NCBI RefSeq assembly: GCF_037055355.1
Contig: NZ_CP146350.1
Coordinates: 5,479,001 to 5,543,000, forward strand
From: Streptomyces sp. DG1A-41
Lineage (GTDB): Bacteria > Actinomycetota > Actinomycetes > Streptomycetales > Streptomycetaceae
Direction of reading: 5' to 3'
DNA length: 64,000 nt
The notes below the pieces were generated by a model. That model saw nothing but the letters and a program-made list of their open reading frames with translations, had not been told where the DNA came from and searched no databases. Shown here piece after piece: positions 55,062 to 64,000 of this stretch. The position numbers were made by a program, and so were the translations under genes. Every line of letters begins with the position of its first letter. The first letter of the stretch is position 1.

Positions 55062-56288
55062 TCAGTCCCTGGCCTCCGCCAGCAGCTTCTGCATCCGGCT
55101 CACGCCCTCGGCGAGATCCTCGTCACCCAGCGCGTACGACAGCCGCAGATACCCGGGCGTACCGAACGCCTCACCCGGCACCACCGCCACCTCGGCCTCT
55201 TCCAGGATCAGCGCGGCCAGCTCGACCGTGTCCTTGGGCCGCCGGCCCCGGATCTCCTTGCCGACCAGCGCCTTCACCGACGGGTACGCGTAGAACGCAC
55301 CCTCCGGCTCCGGGCACACCACGCCGTCGATCTCGTTCAGCATCCGCACCATGGTCTTGCGGCGCCGGTCGAACGCCTCGCGCATCTTCTCGACGGCGAC
55401 CAGGTCACCGGAGACGGCGGCCAGCGCGGCGGCCTGGGCGACGTTGGACACGTTCGACGTGGCGTGCGACTGGAGGTTCGTCGCGGCCTTGACCACGTCC
55501 TTCGGGCCGATGATCCACCCGACCCGCCAGCCGGTCATCGCGTACGTCTTCGCGACACCGTTCACCACGATGCACTTGTCACGCAGCTCGGGCAGCACCG
55601 CCGGCAGCGACACGGCGGAGGCGTCGCCGTAGACCAGGTGCTCGTAGATCTCGTCGGTGAGCACCCACAGGCCGTGCTCGACGGCCCAGTGGCCGATGGC
55701 CTCGGTCTCCTGCTCGCTGTAGACCGCGCCGGTCGGGTTGGACGGCGAGACGAACAGGACGACCTTCGTCTTCTCCGTACGGGCCGCCTCCAGCTGCTCG
55801 ACGGACACCCGGTAGCCGGTCGTCTCGTCGGCGACGACCTCCACCGGGACACCCCCGGCGAGCCGGATCGACTCCGGGTACGTCGTCCAGTACGGCGCGG
55901 GCACGATGACCTCGTCGCCCGGGTCGAGGATCGCGGCGAAGGCCTCGTAGATGGCCTGCTTGCCACCGTTGGTGACGAGGATCTGCGACGCGTCGACCTC
56001 GTAGCCGGAGTCGCGCAGCGTCTTCGCGGCGATCGCGGCCTTCAGCTCGGGCAGGCCGCCGGCCGGCGTGTAGCGGTGGAACTTCGGGTTCTTGCAGGCC
56101 TCGATCGCGGCCTCGACGATGTAGTCCGGGGTCGGGAAGTCGGGCTCACCGGCGCCGAAGCCGATCACCGGCCGCCCTGCGGCCTTGAGGGCCTTGGCCT
56201 TGGCGTCCACGGCGAGGGTGGCGGACTCGGAGATCGCGCCGACTCGGGCGGAGACCCGGCGCTCGGTGGGAGGGGTTGCAGCGCTCAT
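55062..56288 (-). CDS. aspC: Class I aminotransferase, aspartate type
   Basis: The ATG at 56288 gives 408 residues. PLP binds Lys in [16 protein letters not shown], and [11 protein letters not shown] and [19 protein letters not shown] are the other class I signatures. It transfers amino groups between aspartate and 2-oxoglutarate, though prephenate or arogenate use is known in relatives. Its place between add and tRNA-Trp is conserved in Streptomyces. Confidence 0.95.
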   Translation of the reverse strand: MSAATPPTERRVSARVGAISESATLAVDAKAKALKAAGRPVIGFGAGEPDFPTPDYIVEAAIEACKNPKFHRYTPAGGLPELKAAIAAKTLRDSGYEVDASQILVTNGGKQAIYEAFAAILDPGDEVIVPAPYWTTYPESIRLAGGVPVEVVADETTGYRVSVEQLEAARTEKTKVVLFVSPSNPTGAVYSEQETEAIGHWAVEHGLWVLTDEIYEHLVYGDASAVSLPAVLPELRDKCIVVNGVAKTYAMTGWRVGWIIGPKDVVKAATNLQSHATSNVSNVAQAAALAAVSGDLVAVEKMREAFDRRRKTMVRMLNEIDGVVCPEPEGAFYAYPSVKALVGKEIRGRRPKDTVELAALILEEAEVAVVPGEAFGTPGYLRLSYALGDEDLAEGVSRMQKLLAEARD

Positions 56289-56595
56289 GGGCCCCATCGT
56301 TTCAGACCGGAAACGTGCGCGGCACGGGGGTTTCACAGACTGAACAACGCCGGGCAAACCCCAGAACAACAGTCCGGACCGACCGCGCGGCCTGGGCGAT
56401 CTTCAGCCGGAGCCCGGCCGTCCGCACCCCGTTCCGCAGGCGATCTTCCGCCAACGAGGCCTTACTGGCGCCCATTCTGTTCGACGACCGGCCGCAGACC
56501 ACGTACACTCTCACCTCGTTGGCCTTCAGCGGGCCGCGCCCCGTTCGGTGCACACCAAGCATCCGGACGGATGCGGTACGTTGGGGGACACGCAA
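56289..56595. other. Intergenic region before tRNA-Trp
   Basis: This 307-bp stretch separates the divergent aspC and tRNA-Trp genes. It contains no gene. A GCATCCG-GA-CGGATGC palindrome lies at 56559-56574, and TACGTT at 56577-56582 is a possible -10 for the tRNA. Confidence 0.5.
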
Positions 56596-56668
56596 AGGGT
56601 CGTAGCTCAATTGGTAGAGCACTGGTCTCCAAAACCAGCGGTTGGGGGTTCAAGTCCCTCCGGCCCTG
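56596..56668 (+). tRNA. tRNA-Trp (CCA)
   Basis: Acceptor arms AGGGTCG and CGGCCCT pair with one T-G. The stem CTGGT/ACCAG encloses CTCCAAA with anticodon CCA. The discriminator is G. Its position just before secE is conserved in actinobacteria. Confidence 0.95.
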
Positions 56669-56776
56669 CTACACACACCGTCGCCAGGATGTGTGCGCAT
56701 GTACGTACAGCAATGCACCGCCGTGCGGCTCAGACCGGGCGCGGCACGGCCACGACCCGGAATCAGGTGAGGACGA

Positions 56777-57061
56777 GTGACGGACGCCGTGGGCTCCATC
56801 GACATGCCTGATGCCCAGGACGAGGCGCCGGAGTCCAAGAAGACCCGCAAGGGCGGCAAGCGCGGCAAGAAGGGCCCGCTGAAGCGGCTCGCCCTCTTCT
56901 ACCGCCAGATCGTCGCGGAGCTGCGCAAGGTCGTCTGGCCGACCCGCAACCAGCTGACGACGTACACGACCGTGGTGATCATCTTCGTGGTCATCATGAT
57001 CGGCCTGGTCACCGTGATTGACTATGGACTCAGCCACGCCGCCAAGTACGTGTTCGGCTGA
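56777..57061 (+). CDS. secE: Preprotein translocase subunit SecE
   Basis: The 94-residue protein has a basic cytoplasmic N terminus ([14 protein letters not shown]), the conserved amphipathic segment [18 protein letters not shown] and one membrane helix ([16 protein letters not shown]). It is the clamp of the SecYEG channel. GTG start. A hairpin separates it from nusG. Confidence 0.96.
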   Translation: MTDAVGSIDMPDAQDEAPESKKTRKGGKRGKKGPLKRLALFYRQIVAELRKVVWPTRNQLTTYTTVVIIFVVIMIGLVTVIDYGLSHAAKYVFG

Positions 57062-57073
57062 GCCGCCAGCGAA

Positions 57074-57100
57074 GAGCGCCGAGGTACCCGGCGCTCCTTT
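57074..57100 (+). terminator. Attenuator-like hairpin between secE and nusG
   Basis: GAGCGCCG (57074-57081) and CGGCGCTC (57089-57096) form a perfect 8-bp stem with a 7-base loop, followed by CTTT. It may reduce read-through rather than stop it. Confidence 0.5.
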
Positions 57101-57141
57101 CGCATGTTCCACCCCCATGTATCCAGGAAGAAGCAGCCACC

Positions 57142-57966
57142 GTGTCTGACCCGAACGTGAACGACGCCATCGAGCCTGTCGAGTCCGTCGAGGACGAGCT
57201 CGACACCGTCGAGGGCGCGGACAGCGAGGACACCGAGGCCTCCGCCGAGGTCGAGGCTGCCGACGCCGTCGCGGACGACGCCGCCGAGGCGGAGACCGAA
57301 TCCGGTGAAGAGATCGCGGAAGAGTCCGAGGAAGAGCCCGAGGACGACCGCGACCCGATCGAGAAGCTCCGCGAGGAACTGCGGGTCCTGCCCGGCGAGT
57401 GGTACGTCATCCACACCTACGCCGGCTACGAGAACCGCGTGAAGACCAACCTGGAGCAGCGCGCCGTCTCGCTGAACGTCGAGGACTACATCTTCCAGGC
57501 CGAGGTGCCGCAGGAGGAGGTCGTCCAGATCAAGAACGGCGACCGCAAGACGATCAAGCAGAACAAGCTCCCGGGCTACGTCCTCGTCCGCATGGACCTG
57601 ACGAACGAGTCCTGGGGCGTCGTGCGCAACACCCCCGGCGTCACCGGCTTCGTGGGCAACGCCTACGACCCGTACCCGCTGACGCTGGACGAGATCGTCA
57701 AGATGCTCGCCCCGGAGGCCGAGGAGAAGGCCGCCCGCGAGGCCGCCGAGGCCGAGGGCAAGCCGGCTCCGCAGCGCAAGGTCGAGGTCCAGGTGCTGGA
57801 CTTCGAGGTCGGCGACTCGGTCACCGTCACCGACGGCCCGTTCGCCACGCTCCAGGCGACCATCAACGAGATCAACCCGGACTCGAAGAAGGTCAAGGGC
57901 CTCGTGGAGATCTTCGGCCGCGAGACGCCGGTCGAGCTCTCCTTCGACCAGATCCAGAAGAACTAG
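57142..57966 (+). CDS. nusG: Transcription factor NusG
   Basis: The 274-residue protein has an acidic N-terminal extension of about 75 residues rich in Glu, Asp and Ala, as in other Streptomyces NusG. The NGN domain follows ([20 protein letters not shown], then [10 protein letters not shown] and [10 protein letters not shown]). A KOW domain ends the protein ([18 protein letters not shown]). It binds RNA polymerase and Rho. The terminator that follows separates it from rplK. Confidence 0.97.
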   Translation: MSDPNVNDAIEPVESVEDELDTVEGADSEDTEASAEVEAADAVADDAAEAETESGEEIAEESEEEPEDDRDPIEKLREELRVLPGEWYVIHTYAGYENRVKTNLEQRAVSLNVEDYIFQAEVPQEEVVQIKNGDRKTIKQNKLPGYVLVRMDLTNESWGVVRNTPGVTGFVGNAYDPYPLTLDEIVKMLAPEAEEKAAREAAEAEGKPAPQRKVEVQVLDFEVGDSVTVTDGPFATLQATINEINPDSKKVKGLVEIFGRETPVELSFDQIQKN

Positions 57967-57980
57967 CAGCACCCCGGCTT

Positions 57981-58030
57981 CCGAGCAGGTCAGACGGGCT
58001 CCTGGAGTCTGCCTGACCTGCTCGGTTTTT
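57981..58030 (+). terminator. Rho-independent terminator after nusG
   Basis: CCGAGCAGGTCAG (57981-57993) and CTGACCTGCTCGG (58013-58025) form a perfect 13-bp stem followed by TTTTT. One of the clearest terminators in the window. Confidence 0.93.
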
Positions 58031-58056
58031 GGCCGCACATGGATACCCGTTATCGT
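58029..58056 (+). promoter_or_regulatory. Candidate promoter of rplK
   Basis: TTGGCC (58029) and TATCGT (58051-58056) are 16 bp apart, directly after the nusG terminator. Confidence 0.4.
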
Positions 58057-58129
58057 TGTGCGGTATGCCTCCATCCGGCTCATCCGGATCAGGGGCTGGA
58101 AAACTCTCACTAGGACCCGGAGAGAGCAC

Positions 58130-58564
58130 ATGCCTCCCAAGAAGAAGAAGGTCACGGGGCTCATCAAGCTCCAGATCCAGGCCGGTGCCGCCAACCCGGC
58201 CCCGCCGGTCGGCCCCGCGCTGGGCCAGCACGGCGTCAACATCATGGAGTTCTGCAAGGCCTACAACGCCGCGACCGAGTCGCAGCGTGGCTGGGTCATC
58301 CCGGTGGAGATCACGGTCTACGAGGACCGTTCCTTCACCTTCATCACCAAGACCCCGCCGGCCGCGAAGATGATCCTCAAGGCCGCGGGCGTGGACAAGG
58401 GCTCCGGCGAGCCGCACAAGACCAAGGTCGCGAAGATCACGCGTGACCAGGTCCGCGAGATCGCCACCACAAAGATGCCCGACCTCAACGCCAACAGCCT
58501 GGACGCCGCCGAGAAGATCATCGCCGGCACCGCCCGTTCCATGGGCGTCACGGTCGAGGGCTGA
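58130..58564 (+). CDS. rplK: Ribosomal protein uL11
   Basis: The 144-residue protein has the uL11 signatures [20 protein letters not shown] (rRNA and factor-binding N-terminal domain) and [20 protein letters not shown]. It forms the stalk base of the 50S subunit and is the thiostrepton site. The ATG at 58130 follows GGAGAGA. Confidence 0.98.
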   Translation: MPPKKKKVTGLIKLQIQAGAANPAPPVGPALGQHGVNIMEFCKAYNAATESQRGWVIPVEITVYEDRSFTFITKTPPAAKMILKAAGVDKGSGEPHKTKVAKITRDQVREIATTKMPDLNANSLDAAEKIIAGTARSMGVTVEG

Positions 58565-58640
58565 GCCCCAACCCCATCAGCAGAAGTGGCAGGGCCTGCT
58601 CGGCCCGGACCACGACTCCTAAGAATCCACAGGAGCAGTA

Positions 58641-59366
58641 GTGAGCAAGCGCAGCAAGTCCCTTCGCGCTGCGGACGCCAAGATCGACCGGGAGAAGCTC
58701 TACGCCCCGCTCGAGGCCGTCCGTCTCGCCAAGGAGACCTCCACGACCAAGTTCGACGGCACCGTCGAGGTCGCCTTCCGTCTGGGTGTCGACCCGCGCA
58801 AGGCCGACCAGATGGTCCGTGGCACCGTGAACCTCCCGCACGGCACCGGTAAGACCGCCCGGGTCCTGGTCTTCGCGACCGGCGACCGTGCCGAGGCCGC
58901 GCGTGCCGCGGGCGCCGACATCGTCGGCGCCGACGAGCTGATCGACGAGGTGTCGAAGGGCCGTCTGGACTTCGACGCCGTCGTCGCCACCCCGGACCTC
59001 ATGGGCAAGGTCGGCCGCCTGGGCCGCGTGCTCGGTCCGCGTGGTCTGATGCCGAACCCGAAGACGGGCACCGTCACCCCCGACGTCGCCAAGGCCGTCA
59101 CCGAGATCAAGGGCGGCAAGATCGAGTTCCGTGTCGACAAGCACGCGAACCTGCACTTCATCATCGGCAAGTCGTCCTTCGACGACACCAAGCTGGTGGA
59201 GAACTACGGCGCGGCGCTGGAGGAGATCCTCCGTCTGAAGCCGTCCGCCGCCAAGGGCCGGTACATCAAGAAGGCCGCCATCACCACCACGATGGGCCCC
59301 GGCATCCCGGTCGACCCGAACCGCACCCGCAACCTCCTCGTCGAGGAGGACCCGGCCGCGGTCTGA
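58641..59366 (+). CDS. rplA: Ribosomal protein uL1
   Basis: The 241-residue protein carries [20 protein letters not shown] and the signature [18 protein letters not shown]. It forms the L1 stalk. GTG start with GGAG upstream. A strong terminator follows. Confidence 0.98.
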   Translation: MSKRSKSLRAADAKIDREKLYAPLEAVRLAKETSTTKFDGTVEVAFRLGVDPRKADQMVRGTVNLPHGTGKTARVLVFATGDRAEAARAAGADIVGADELIDEVSKGRLDFDAVVATPDLMGKVGRLGRVLGPRGLMPNPKTGTVTPDVAKAVTEIKGGKIEFRVDKHANLHFIIGKSSFDDTKLVENYGAALEEILRLKPSAAKGRYIKKAAITTTMGPGIPVDPNRTRNLLVEEDPAAV

Positions 59367-59390
59367 GCCTGACGGCTCACCCAACCGGTC

Positions 59391-59425
59391 ACGGGCCCCG
59401 CACCTCTCACAGGTGCGGGGCCCGT
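59391..59425 (+). terminator. 15-bp perfect hairpin after rplA
   Basis: ACGGGCCCCGCACCT (59391-59405) and AGGTGCGGGGCCCGT (59411-59425) pair perfectly around CTCAC, with a pyrimidine-rich TCCCCTTTCC downstream. Confidence 0.9.
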
Positions 59426-59494
59426 TCCCCTTTCCGGTACGTACGCCGGTGGCCTGGGTTAACGTGCGGGAACCGGATGGGAACGGGGGGACGT

Positions 59495-60352
59495 ATGCAG
59501 GGCACGACCGTGCGCCGCGTGGGCCTGGTGCTCGCGGTGGCGACCGCGCTGACGGGGATGGCCGCCTGCACCTCCCCGGACTCCTCCGACGGCCCCGGCA
59601 AGGACGACCGGGCCGCGCACGGCAGGTCCGTCGCGGCCCTGCGCTCCGCCGAGCGCGCCACCCAGCGGGCCGAGTCCGCCCGGGTCGAGTCCACGACGAC
59701 CGTGGGCTCGCTGATGTCCATGACCGCCGACGGCACCCTCGGCTGGGGCGACGGCATCAGCGGCACCCTGACCATCACGTACACCGGCGGCACCCTGGCC
59801 GACACCATGCGCCGGCTCGGCAGCACCTCCATGGAGGCCCGCTACCTGCCCGACGCCTACTACGCGCGCATGGGCGAGAAGTTCGCCGAGCAGGCCGGCG
59901 GCAAGCACTGGATCCGGTACGCGTACGAGGACCTGGAAGCTCTCGCCGGTGGCTCCGGTGCCCACCTCGGCGACCAGATGCGCACCACCACGCCCAACCA
60001 GTCCGTGAAGCTCCTGCTGGCCTCCGGGGACGCCCGAAAGGTCGGCGAGGAGTCCGTGCGCGGCCGGCCCGCCACGCACTACTCCGGCACCGTGGTCGCC
60101 GCGGACGTCACCGATGCCGCCCTGAAGGAGCGGCTCACCGAGGTCGGCGTCACCACCGAGACCGTCGACATCTGGATCGACGAGCGGAACCTGCTGGTCA
60201 AGAAGGTGGAGAAGGCCCGGATGACCACGGGCCTGATGACCCAGACCGCGTACTACGGCGACTACGGCGTGCGGGTCCGGGCCCAGCGGCCCCCGTTGTC
60301 GGACACCGGGGACTTCGAGGACCTGATGCGGAAGAAGGCCGGTACGTCCTGA
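59495..60352 (+). CDS. Exported lipoprotein, LppX/LprAFG-like
   Basis: The ATG at 59495 follows GGGGGGA and gives 285 residues. The signal ends at the lipobox LTGMAAC, then a Ser/Asp-rich linker. The body has YLPDAYYARMGEKFAEQAGG, typical of the LppX-type half-barrel lipid-binding fold. Members bind lipids or lipoproteins on the outer face of the membrane. It lies with its paralogue between rplA and rplJ. Confidence 0.85.
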   Translation: MQGTTVRRVGLVLAVATALTGMAACTSPDSSDGPGKDDRAAHGRSVAALRSAERATQRAESARVESTTTVGSLMSMTADGTLGWGDGISGTLTITYTGGTLADTMRRLGSTSMEARYLPDAYYARMGEKFAEQAGGKHWIRYAYEDLEALAGGSGAHLGDQMRTTTPNQSVKLLLASGDARKVGEESVRGRPATHYSGTVVAADVTDAALKERLTEVGVTTETVDIWIDERNLLVKKVEKARMTTGLMTQTAYYGDYGVRVRAQRPPLSDTGDFEDLMRKKAGTS

Positions 60353-60445
60353 GGTCTCCGTGAAACCGGATAGATCACTTGTGCCCCTCTGGGATAGGCT
60401 CACGGCCTTGCTGTGCAGCAAGCAAGTATTCCTTGGGGGGAATCA

Positions 60446-61273
60446 ATGAGGACATCCATACCTGTCGCCGGGCTGGGCGCTCTGCTTCTCGCCGCCGGGG
60501 CGGTCGGCTGCGGTTCTGAGCAGTCGCCGGAGATGACGCCCGCGGCCGCCGTCGCCAAGGCGGCGAAGAACACGGAGGACATCACGTCCCTCCGGTACCG
60601 CATGAGCGGCACCGTGCCGGAGTCGGGCCGGGTCAAGGGCGAGGCGTCGATGCGCCTGAAGCCCACGATCGCCATGAGCATGAAGATGACGGCCCCCGAG
60701 CAGGGCGCCACCGAGGCCATGGAGATCCGCCTCGTCGACAAGGCCATGTACATCGGTGGGGGAGCCGAGATGGCCAAGGAGATGGACGGCAAGACCTGGA
60801 TGAAGTTCGACCTGTCCGGGTCTGACGCGGGCAAGGAGCTGGACCAGCTGGGGTCCGCGAACCAGGCCGAGCAGAACCCGGCGGCGGAGTCCACCTTCCT
60901 CACGGGCGCCAAGGACGTGAAGAAGGTCGGCTCCGAGAAGGTCGAGGGCGTCGACACGACCCACTACACGGGCACCGTCACGCTCAAGGACCTCCGCGCG
61001 TCCCTCAAGGACGGGAAGGCGGACACCCGCGAGCAGCGAGAGAAGAGCATCAAGCAGTACGAGAAGCTGGGCGTCGACAAGCTCACGATGGACATGTGGG
61101 TCGACGGCGACGACCACACCAAGCAGTTCCGGATGAAGGGCGAGGCCGACAAGGGCCCGCTCGACATGACCATCACCTTCCTCGACTACAACAAGCCGGT
61201 GAACGTCACGGCCCCGCCGGCCAAGGACGTCGCCGACCTCGCCGACCTGTTCAAGGAACTCGACGCGAGCTGA
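60446..61273 (+). CDS. Exported lipoprotein, LppX-like paralogue
   Basis: The ATG at 60446 follows GGGGGG and gives 275 residues. The lipobox is AGAVGC. The mature part has [20 protein letters not shown], then [16 protein letters not shown], like the preceding protein. It is probably a tandem paralogue of that lipoprotein with its own promoter (TAGGCT at about 60395). Confidence 0.85.
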   Translation: MRTSIPVAGLGALLLAAGAVGCGSEQSPEMTPAAAVAKAAKNTEDITSLRYRMSGTVPESGRVKGEASMRLKPTIAMSMKMTAPEQGATEAMEIRLVDKAMYIGGGAEMAKEMDGKTWMKFDLSGSDAGKELDQLGSANQAEQNPAAESTFLTGAKDVKKVGSEKVEGVDTTHYTGTVTLKDLRASLKDGKADTREQREKSIKQYEKLGVDKLTMDMWVDGDDHTKQFRMKGEADKGPLDMTITFLDYNKPVNVTAPPAKDVADLADLFKELDAS

Positions 61274-61291
61274 TCCGCCGTACGGGCGGAT

Positions 61292-61321
61292 TTGCTTGAC
61301 GGCGATCCGTTCCCGTACTCT
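61292..61321 (+). promoter_or_regulatory. Promoter of rplJL
   Basis: TTGCTT (61292-61297) and TACTCT (61316-61321) are 18 bp apart. TTGACG overlapping the -35 would give only 14 bp. The transcript would begin about 240 bp before rplJ. Confidence 0.55.
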
Positions 61322-61324
61322 CCT

Positions 61325-61566
61325 ACAGAAGCCAAAGACCGCTGGTCGTTACCGCGCGCTCGGATGAGGGTGCGGTGGCCGAAGGATCCGCTGAACGGCG
61401 GACGGCCCGCGCAGGTGACAGTGGAAGAGTTCCCGGAGTGCGCCGCCTCGTGCGTGCGTGCAGTCGGTCGAGCTTCGCCCCGTGCGCCTGCGCCGGGGCG
61501 TTTCGTTTTCCCCAGTCCTCCTTCGGGTCCGCGCGGTCCGAATCACCCGGAAGGAGGCCGAGGCTC
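61325..61566 (+). promoter_or_regulatory. L10 leader (autoregulatory rplJ mRNA leader)
   Basis: The 5' region contains GCCAAAGACCGCTGGTCGTT, the conserved kink-turn region bound by L10 in leaders of rplJL operons, followed by several GC-rich hairpins and a CGCCGGGGCGTTTCGTTTT hairpin before the gene. In other bacteria binding of the L10-L12 complex here reduces translation. Boundaries are approximate. Confidence 0.7.
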
Positions 61567-62097
61567 ATGGCGAGGCCTGACAAGGTCGATGCCGTCGAGG
61601 AGATGCGGGACAAGTTCCGCAACTCCAACGGCGCCGTCATTACCGCGTACACCGGTCTCACCGTGGCGCAGCTCCAGCAGCTGCGTCGTTCACTCGGTGA
61701 GAACGCTCAGTACCGTGTGGCGAAGAACACGCTGACCAAGATTGCGGCCAACGAGGCCGGGATCACCGCGATCGACGACCTCTTCACGGGTTCGTCGGCC
61801 GTCGCCTTCGTGACCGGTGACCCGGTCGAGGCGGCGAAGGGTCTCCGTGACTTCGCCAAGAACAACCCCAGCCTGGTCATCAAGGGCGGCGTCCTTGACG
61901 GCAAGGCGTTGTCCGCTGATGAGATCAAGAAGCTTGCGGACCTCGAGTCCCGCGAGGTTCTGCTCTCCAAGCTGGCCGGTGCCATGAAGGGCAAGCAGTC
62001 CCAGGCTGCCTCTGTCTTCCAGGCGCTGCCGTCGAAGCTCGTCCGCACCGTGGACGCGCTCCGTGCCAAGCAGGACGAGCAGGGCGGTGCCGAGTAA
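61567..62097 (+). CDS. rplJ: Ribosomal protein uL10
   Basis: The 176-residue protein has [20 protein letters not shown] (rRNA-binding) and [17 protein letters not shown], then a C-terminal helix that binds L12 dimers. It starts with ATG at 61567 after GGAGG. Together with rplL it is one translation unit. Confidence 0.97.
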   Translation: MARPDKVDAVEEMRDKFRNSNGAVITAYTGLTVAQLQQLRRSLGENAQYRVAKNTLTKIAANEAGITAIDDLFTGSSAVAFVTGDPVEAAKGLRDFAKNNPSLVIKGGVLDGKALSADEIKKLADLESREVLLSKLAGAMKGKQSQAASVFQALPSKLVRTVDALRAKQDEQGGAE

Positions 62098-62211
62098 CTC
62101 GGCTCGCATCCCGGCCCCCGCTGCCTGAAAGCGGAGGCCGTCGCGGGCCAGTAGTACGCCCGCCTCACATGTACATCCGGCACCTGCCGAATTAGTGGAA
62201 GGACCGCCATC

Positions 62212-62601
62212 ATGGCGAAGCTCAGCCAGGAAGACCTGCTCGCGCAGTTCGAGGAGATGACCCTCATCGAGCTCTCCGAGTTCGTGAAGGCGTTCGAGGA
62301 GAAGTTCGACGTCACCGCCGCCGCGGCCGCCCCGGTCGTCGTCGCCGGTGGTGCCGCTGGTGGCGCCGCCGCCGAGGCCGAGCCCGAGAAGGACGAGTTC
62401 GACGTCATCCTCACCGGTGCCGGCGACAAGAAGATCCAGGTCATCAAGGTCGTGCGTGAGCTGACCTCCCTGGGCCTGAAGGAGGCCAAGGACCTGGTCG
62501 ACGGTGCGCCGAAGCCGGTTCTGGAGAAGGTCAACAAGGAGGCCGCCGACAAGGCCAAGGAGTCCCTCGAGGGCGCCGGCGCCTCCGTCGAGGTCAAGTA
62601 A
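62212..62601 (+). CDS. rplL: Ribosomal protein bL12
   Basis: The 129-residue protein has the L12 N-terminal dimer domain ([19 protein letters not shown]), an Ala/Gly hinge (about residues 37-60) and the C-terminal domain with [20 protein letters not shown]. It forms the ribosomal stalk. GGAAGGA precedes the ATG. Confidence 0.98.
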   Translation: MAKLSQEDLLAQFEEMTLIELSEFVKAFEEKFDVTAAAAAPVVVAGGAAGGAAAEAEPEKDEFDVILTGAGDKKIQVIKVVRELTSLGLKEAKDLVDGAPKPVLEKVNKEAADKAKESLEGAGASVEVK

Positions 62602-62662
62602 GACCTCCCGGATCCGCCAGGATCCACGACACGTCCCACTGGGCGTGTAACGCGTAAGCGCG

Positions 62663-62696
62663 GAAGAGCGATCATCCATCCGGGTGGTCGCTCTTC
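62663..62696 (+). terminator. Hairpin between rplL and rpoB
   Basis: GAAGAGCGA (62663-62671) and TCGCTCTTC (62688-62696) form a perfect 9-bp stem with a 16-base loop. It lies about 60 bp after rplL and likely acts as an attenuator that lets part of the transcription reach rpoB. Confidence 0.65.
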
Positions 62697-62725
62697 GGCG
62701 TTTGCGGGGTCCGGCCGCGGTTGCC

Positions 62726-62753
62726 TTGCACCCTCTGTGGCGGCGGGTATGGT
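62726..62753 (+). promoter_or_regulatory. Candidate upstream rpoB promoter
   Basis: TTGCAC (62726) and TATGGT (62748-62753) are 16 bp apart, just after the rplL-rpoB hairpin. Confidence 0.4.
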
Positions 62754-62963
62754 GATCTTCGTCGTGTCTGGGCGGGCCCCGGTTCGGGCAGGGGGGCCTT
62801 GACGAACCGCACGCAGCGCGCAATTCTCAGGACGCGTCGTCACAAGGATCCGAATCCGAGGTATGGATCGGCGACGAAGAGGGCAGTATCAACGTGCGTT
62901 GAGGGCAGCGCCTTGTCGCAGGAGTGGAACAACGAGGGTCAACACGGGTCTGACAACCCGGAC

Positions 62964-62992
62964 TGGACATCAGTGTGCCATGTGGCTACACT
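62964..62992 (+). promoter_or_regulatory. Candidate proximal rpoB promoter
   Basis: TGGACA (62964-62969) and TACACT (62987-62992) are separated by 17 bp, the best match to the vegetative consensus in this 572-bp gap. The 5' leader would be about 175 nt. The rest of the gap (62602-63173) contains no gene that I can support. Confidence 0.55.
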
Positions 62993-63173
62993 GACCCTTT
63001 GCGCTGCCTGTTAGCTGTCCCCTGCCCGTCACCAGGGGTCTGCCCTCGCCCGAGCATCGACGACAAGACCTGTCTGATCTGGCTTTTCGGCCGGACGGAC
63101 ATAGCTTGTCTCTGTGTACGGGAGAGGGGCCGGTACGCGCGTAGTGAGTCCGAGCCCTCGGAAGGACCCCCTC

Positions 63174-64000
63174 TTGGCCGCCTCGCGCAACGCCTCGACC
63201 GCGAATACGAACAACGGCGCCAGCACCGCCCCGCTGCGCATCTCTTTTGCAAAGATCAAGGAGCCTCTCGAGGTTCCGAACCTGCTCGCGCTGCAGACCG
63301 AGAGCTTCGACTGGCTGCTCGGCAACACGGCCTGGCAGAGTCGGGTCGAGGAGGCTCTGGAGAACGGTCAGGACGTCCCCACCAAGTCCGGGCTCGAGGA
63401 GATCTTCGAGGAGATCTCCCCGATCGAGGACTTCAGCGGGTCGATGTCGCTGACCTTCCGCGACCACCGCTTCGAGCCGCCGAAGAACTCGATCGACGAG
63501 TGCAAGGAGCGCGACTTCACGTACGCGGCCCCGCTCTTCGTCACCGCCGAGTTCACGAACAACGAGACCGGCGAGATCAAGTCCCAGACCGTCTTCATGG
63601 GCGACTTCCCGTTGATGACGAACAAGGGCACCTTCGTCATCAACGGCACCGAGCGTGTCGTGGTGTCGCAGCTCGTCCGTTCGCCCGGTGTCTACTTCGA
63701 CTCCTCCATCGACAAGACGTCCGACAAGGACATCTTCTCCGCCAAGATCATCCCGTCCCGGGGTGCCTGGCTGGAGATGGAGATCGACAAGCGCGACATG
63801 GTCGGTGTCCGCATCGACCGCAAGCGCAAGCAGTCCGTCACCGTCCTGCTCAAGGCGCTCGGCTGGACCACCGAGCAGATCCTCGAGGAGTTCGGCGAGT
63901 ACGAGTCCATGCGCGCCACCCTGGAGAAGGACCACACCCAGGGCCAGGACGACGCGCTGCTCGACATCTACCGCAAGCTGCGTCCGGGCGAGCCCCCCAC
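63174..64000 (+). CDS. rpoB: RNA polymerase beta subunit (N-terminal part, cut by window)
   Basis: Translation starts at the TTG at 63174, which follows GGAAGGA and yields [15 protein letters not shown], the usual Streptomyces RpoB start. 275 codons are visible. [20 protein letters not shown] and [20 protein letters not shown] are conserved N-terminal beta signatures, and [14 protein letters not shown] follows. The rifampicin region lies beyond the window. Confidence 0.97.
   Translation, partial: MAASRNASTANTNNGASTAPLRISFAKIKEPLEVPNLLALQTESFDWLLGNTAWQSRVEEALENGQDVPTKSGLEEIFEEISPIEDFSGSMSLTFRDHRFEPPKNSIDECKERDFTYAAPLFVTAEFTNNETGEIKSQTVFMGDFPLMTNKGTFVINGTERVVVSQLVRSPGVYFDSSIDKTSDKDIFSAKIIPSRGAWLEMEIDKRDMVGVRIDRKRKQSVTVLLKALGWTTEQILEEFGEYESMRATLEKDHTQGQDDALLDIYRKLRPGEPP

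Overview
This window is chromosomal core DNA of a Streptomyces or very close relative. Base composition is very GC-rich, codon third positions are almost all G or C, many genes start with GTG or TTG, neighbouring genes often overlap as ATGA or GTGA, and the right half carries the conserved actinobacterial block rpmG, hadAB, murB, add, aspC, trnW, secE, nusG, rplK, rplA, rplJ, rplL, rpoB. All assignments come from reading the sequence; no database was searched.

Layout. Positions 1-6.8 kb hold a cell-surface glycan locus: a large membrane protein cut by the window edge, a small membrane protein, a secreted GH26-like glycosidase, and an opposite operon of GNAT/FemAB-type acyltransferase, GT2 glycosyltransferase and polysaccharide deacetylase. 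Positions 6.9-20 kb are housekeeping: a HAD phosphatase, a LysM/transglycosylase cell-wall enzyme behind a c-di-AMP (ydaO) riboswitch, a polyprenyl diphosphate synthase, an RseB/LolA-like protein with an ABC-2 exporter, an FMN reductase, an amidase, a P-loop/TPR divergent pair, a secreted M28 aminopeptidase and a divergent VOC/CGNR-regulator pair. Positions 19.6-23.6 kb carry an HxlR regulator with an MFS exporter that has a TTA codon, rarD, an NmrA-type reductase and the remnant of a second HxlR gene.

Positions 23.7-41.5 kb are the energy-metabolism heart: korAB (2-oxoacid:ferredoxin oxidoreductase), a NarL-type response regulator with two paralogous sensor kinases, and a 10-gene Nuo operon in the order A-B-C-H-I-J-K-L-M-N. 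The operon has no nuoD, nuoE, nuoF or nuoG. Its NuoC carries a long tail of repeated modules encoded partly by a perfect 133-bp direct repeat. The absence of the NADH-input module and the nearby korAB suggest ferredoxin-linked electron input, or a complex that borrows NuoD from another locus.

Positions 41.7-46 kb hold htpX, a YccF protein, an APC permease, a GlsB-like protein and yajQ. A tRNA-Tyr at 46.0 kb is followed by about 2.4 kb of decayed genes (an HNH endonuclease, a gene fragment, and an ABC ATPase and permease with many frameshifts), which looks like the scar of a lost insertion. From 48.6 kb to the end the order is conserved: an NAD(P)-binding protein, an amidohydrolase, tRNA-Thr and tRNA-Met, rpmG and hadAB, murB, add, aspC, tRNA-Trp, the secE-nusG-rplKA block, two lipoproteins, rplJL behind an L10 leader, and the first 275 codons of rpoB.
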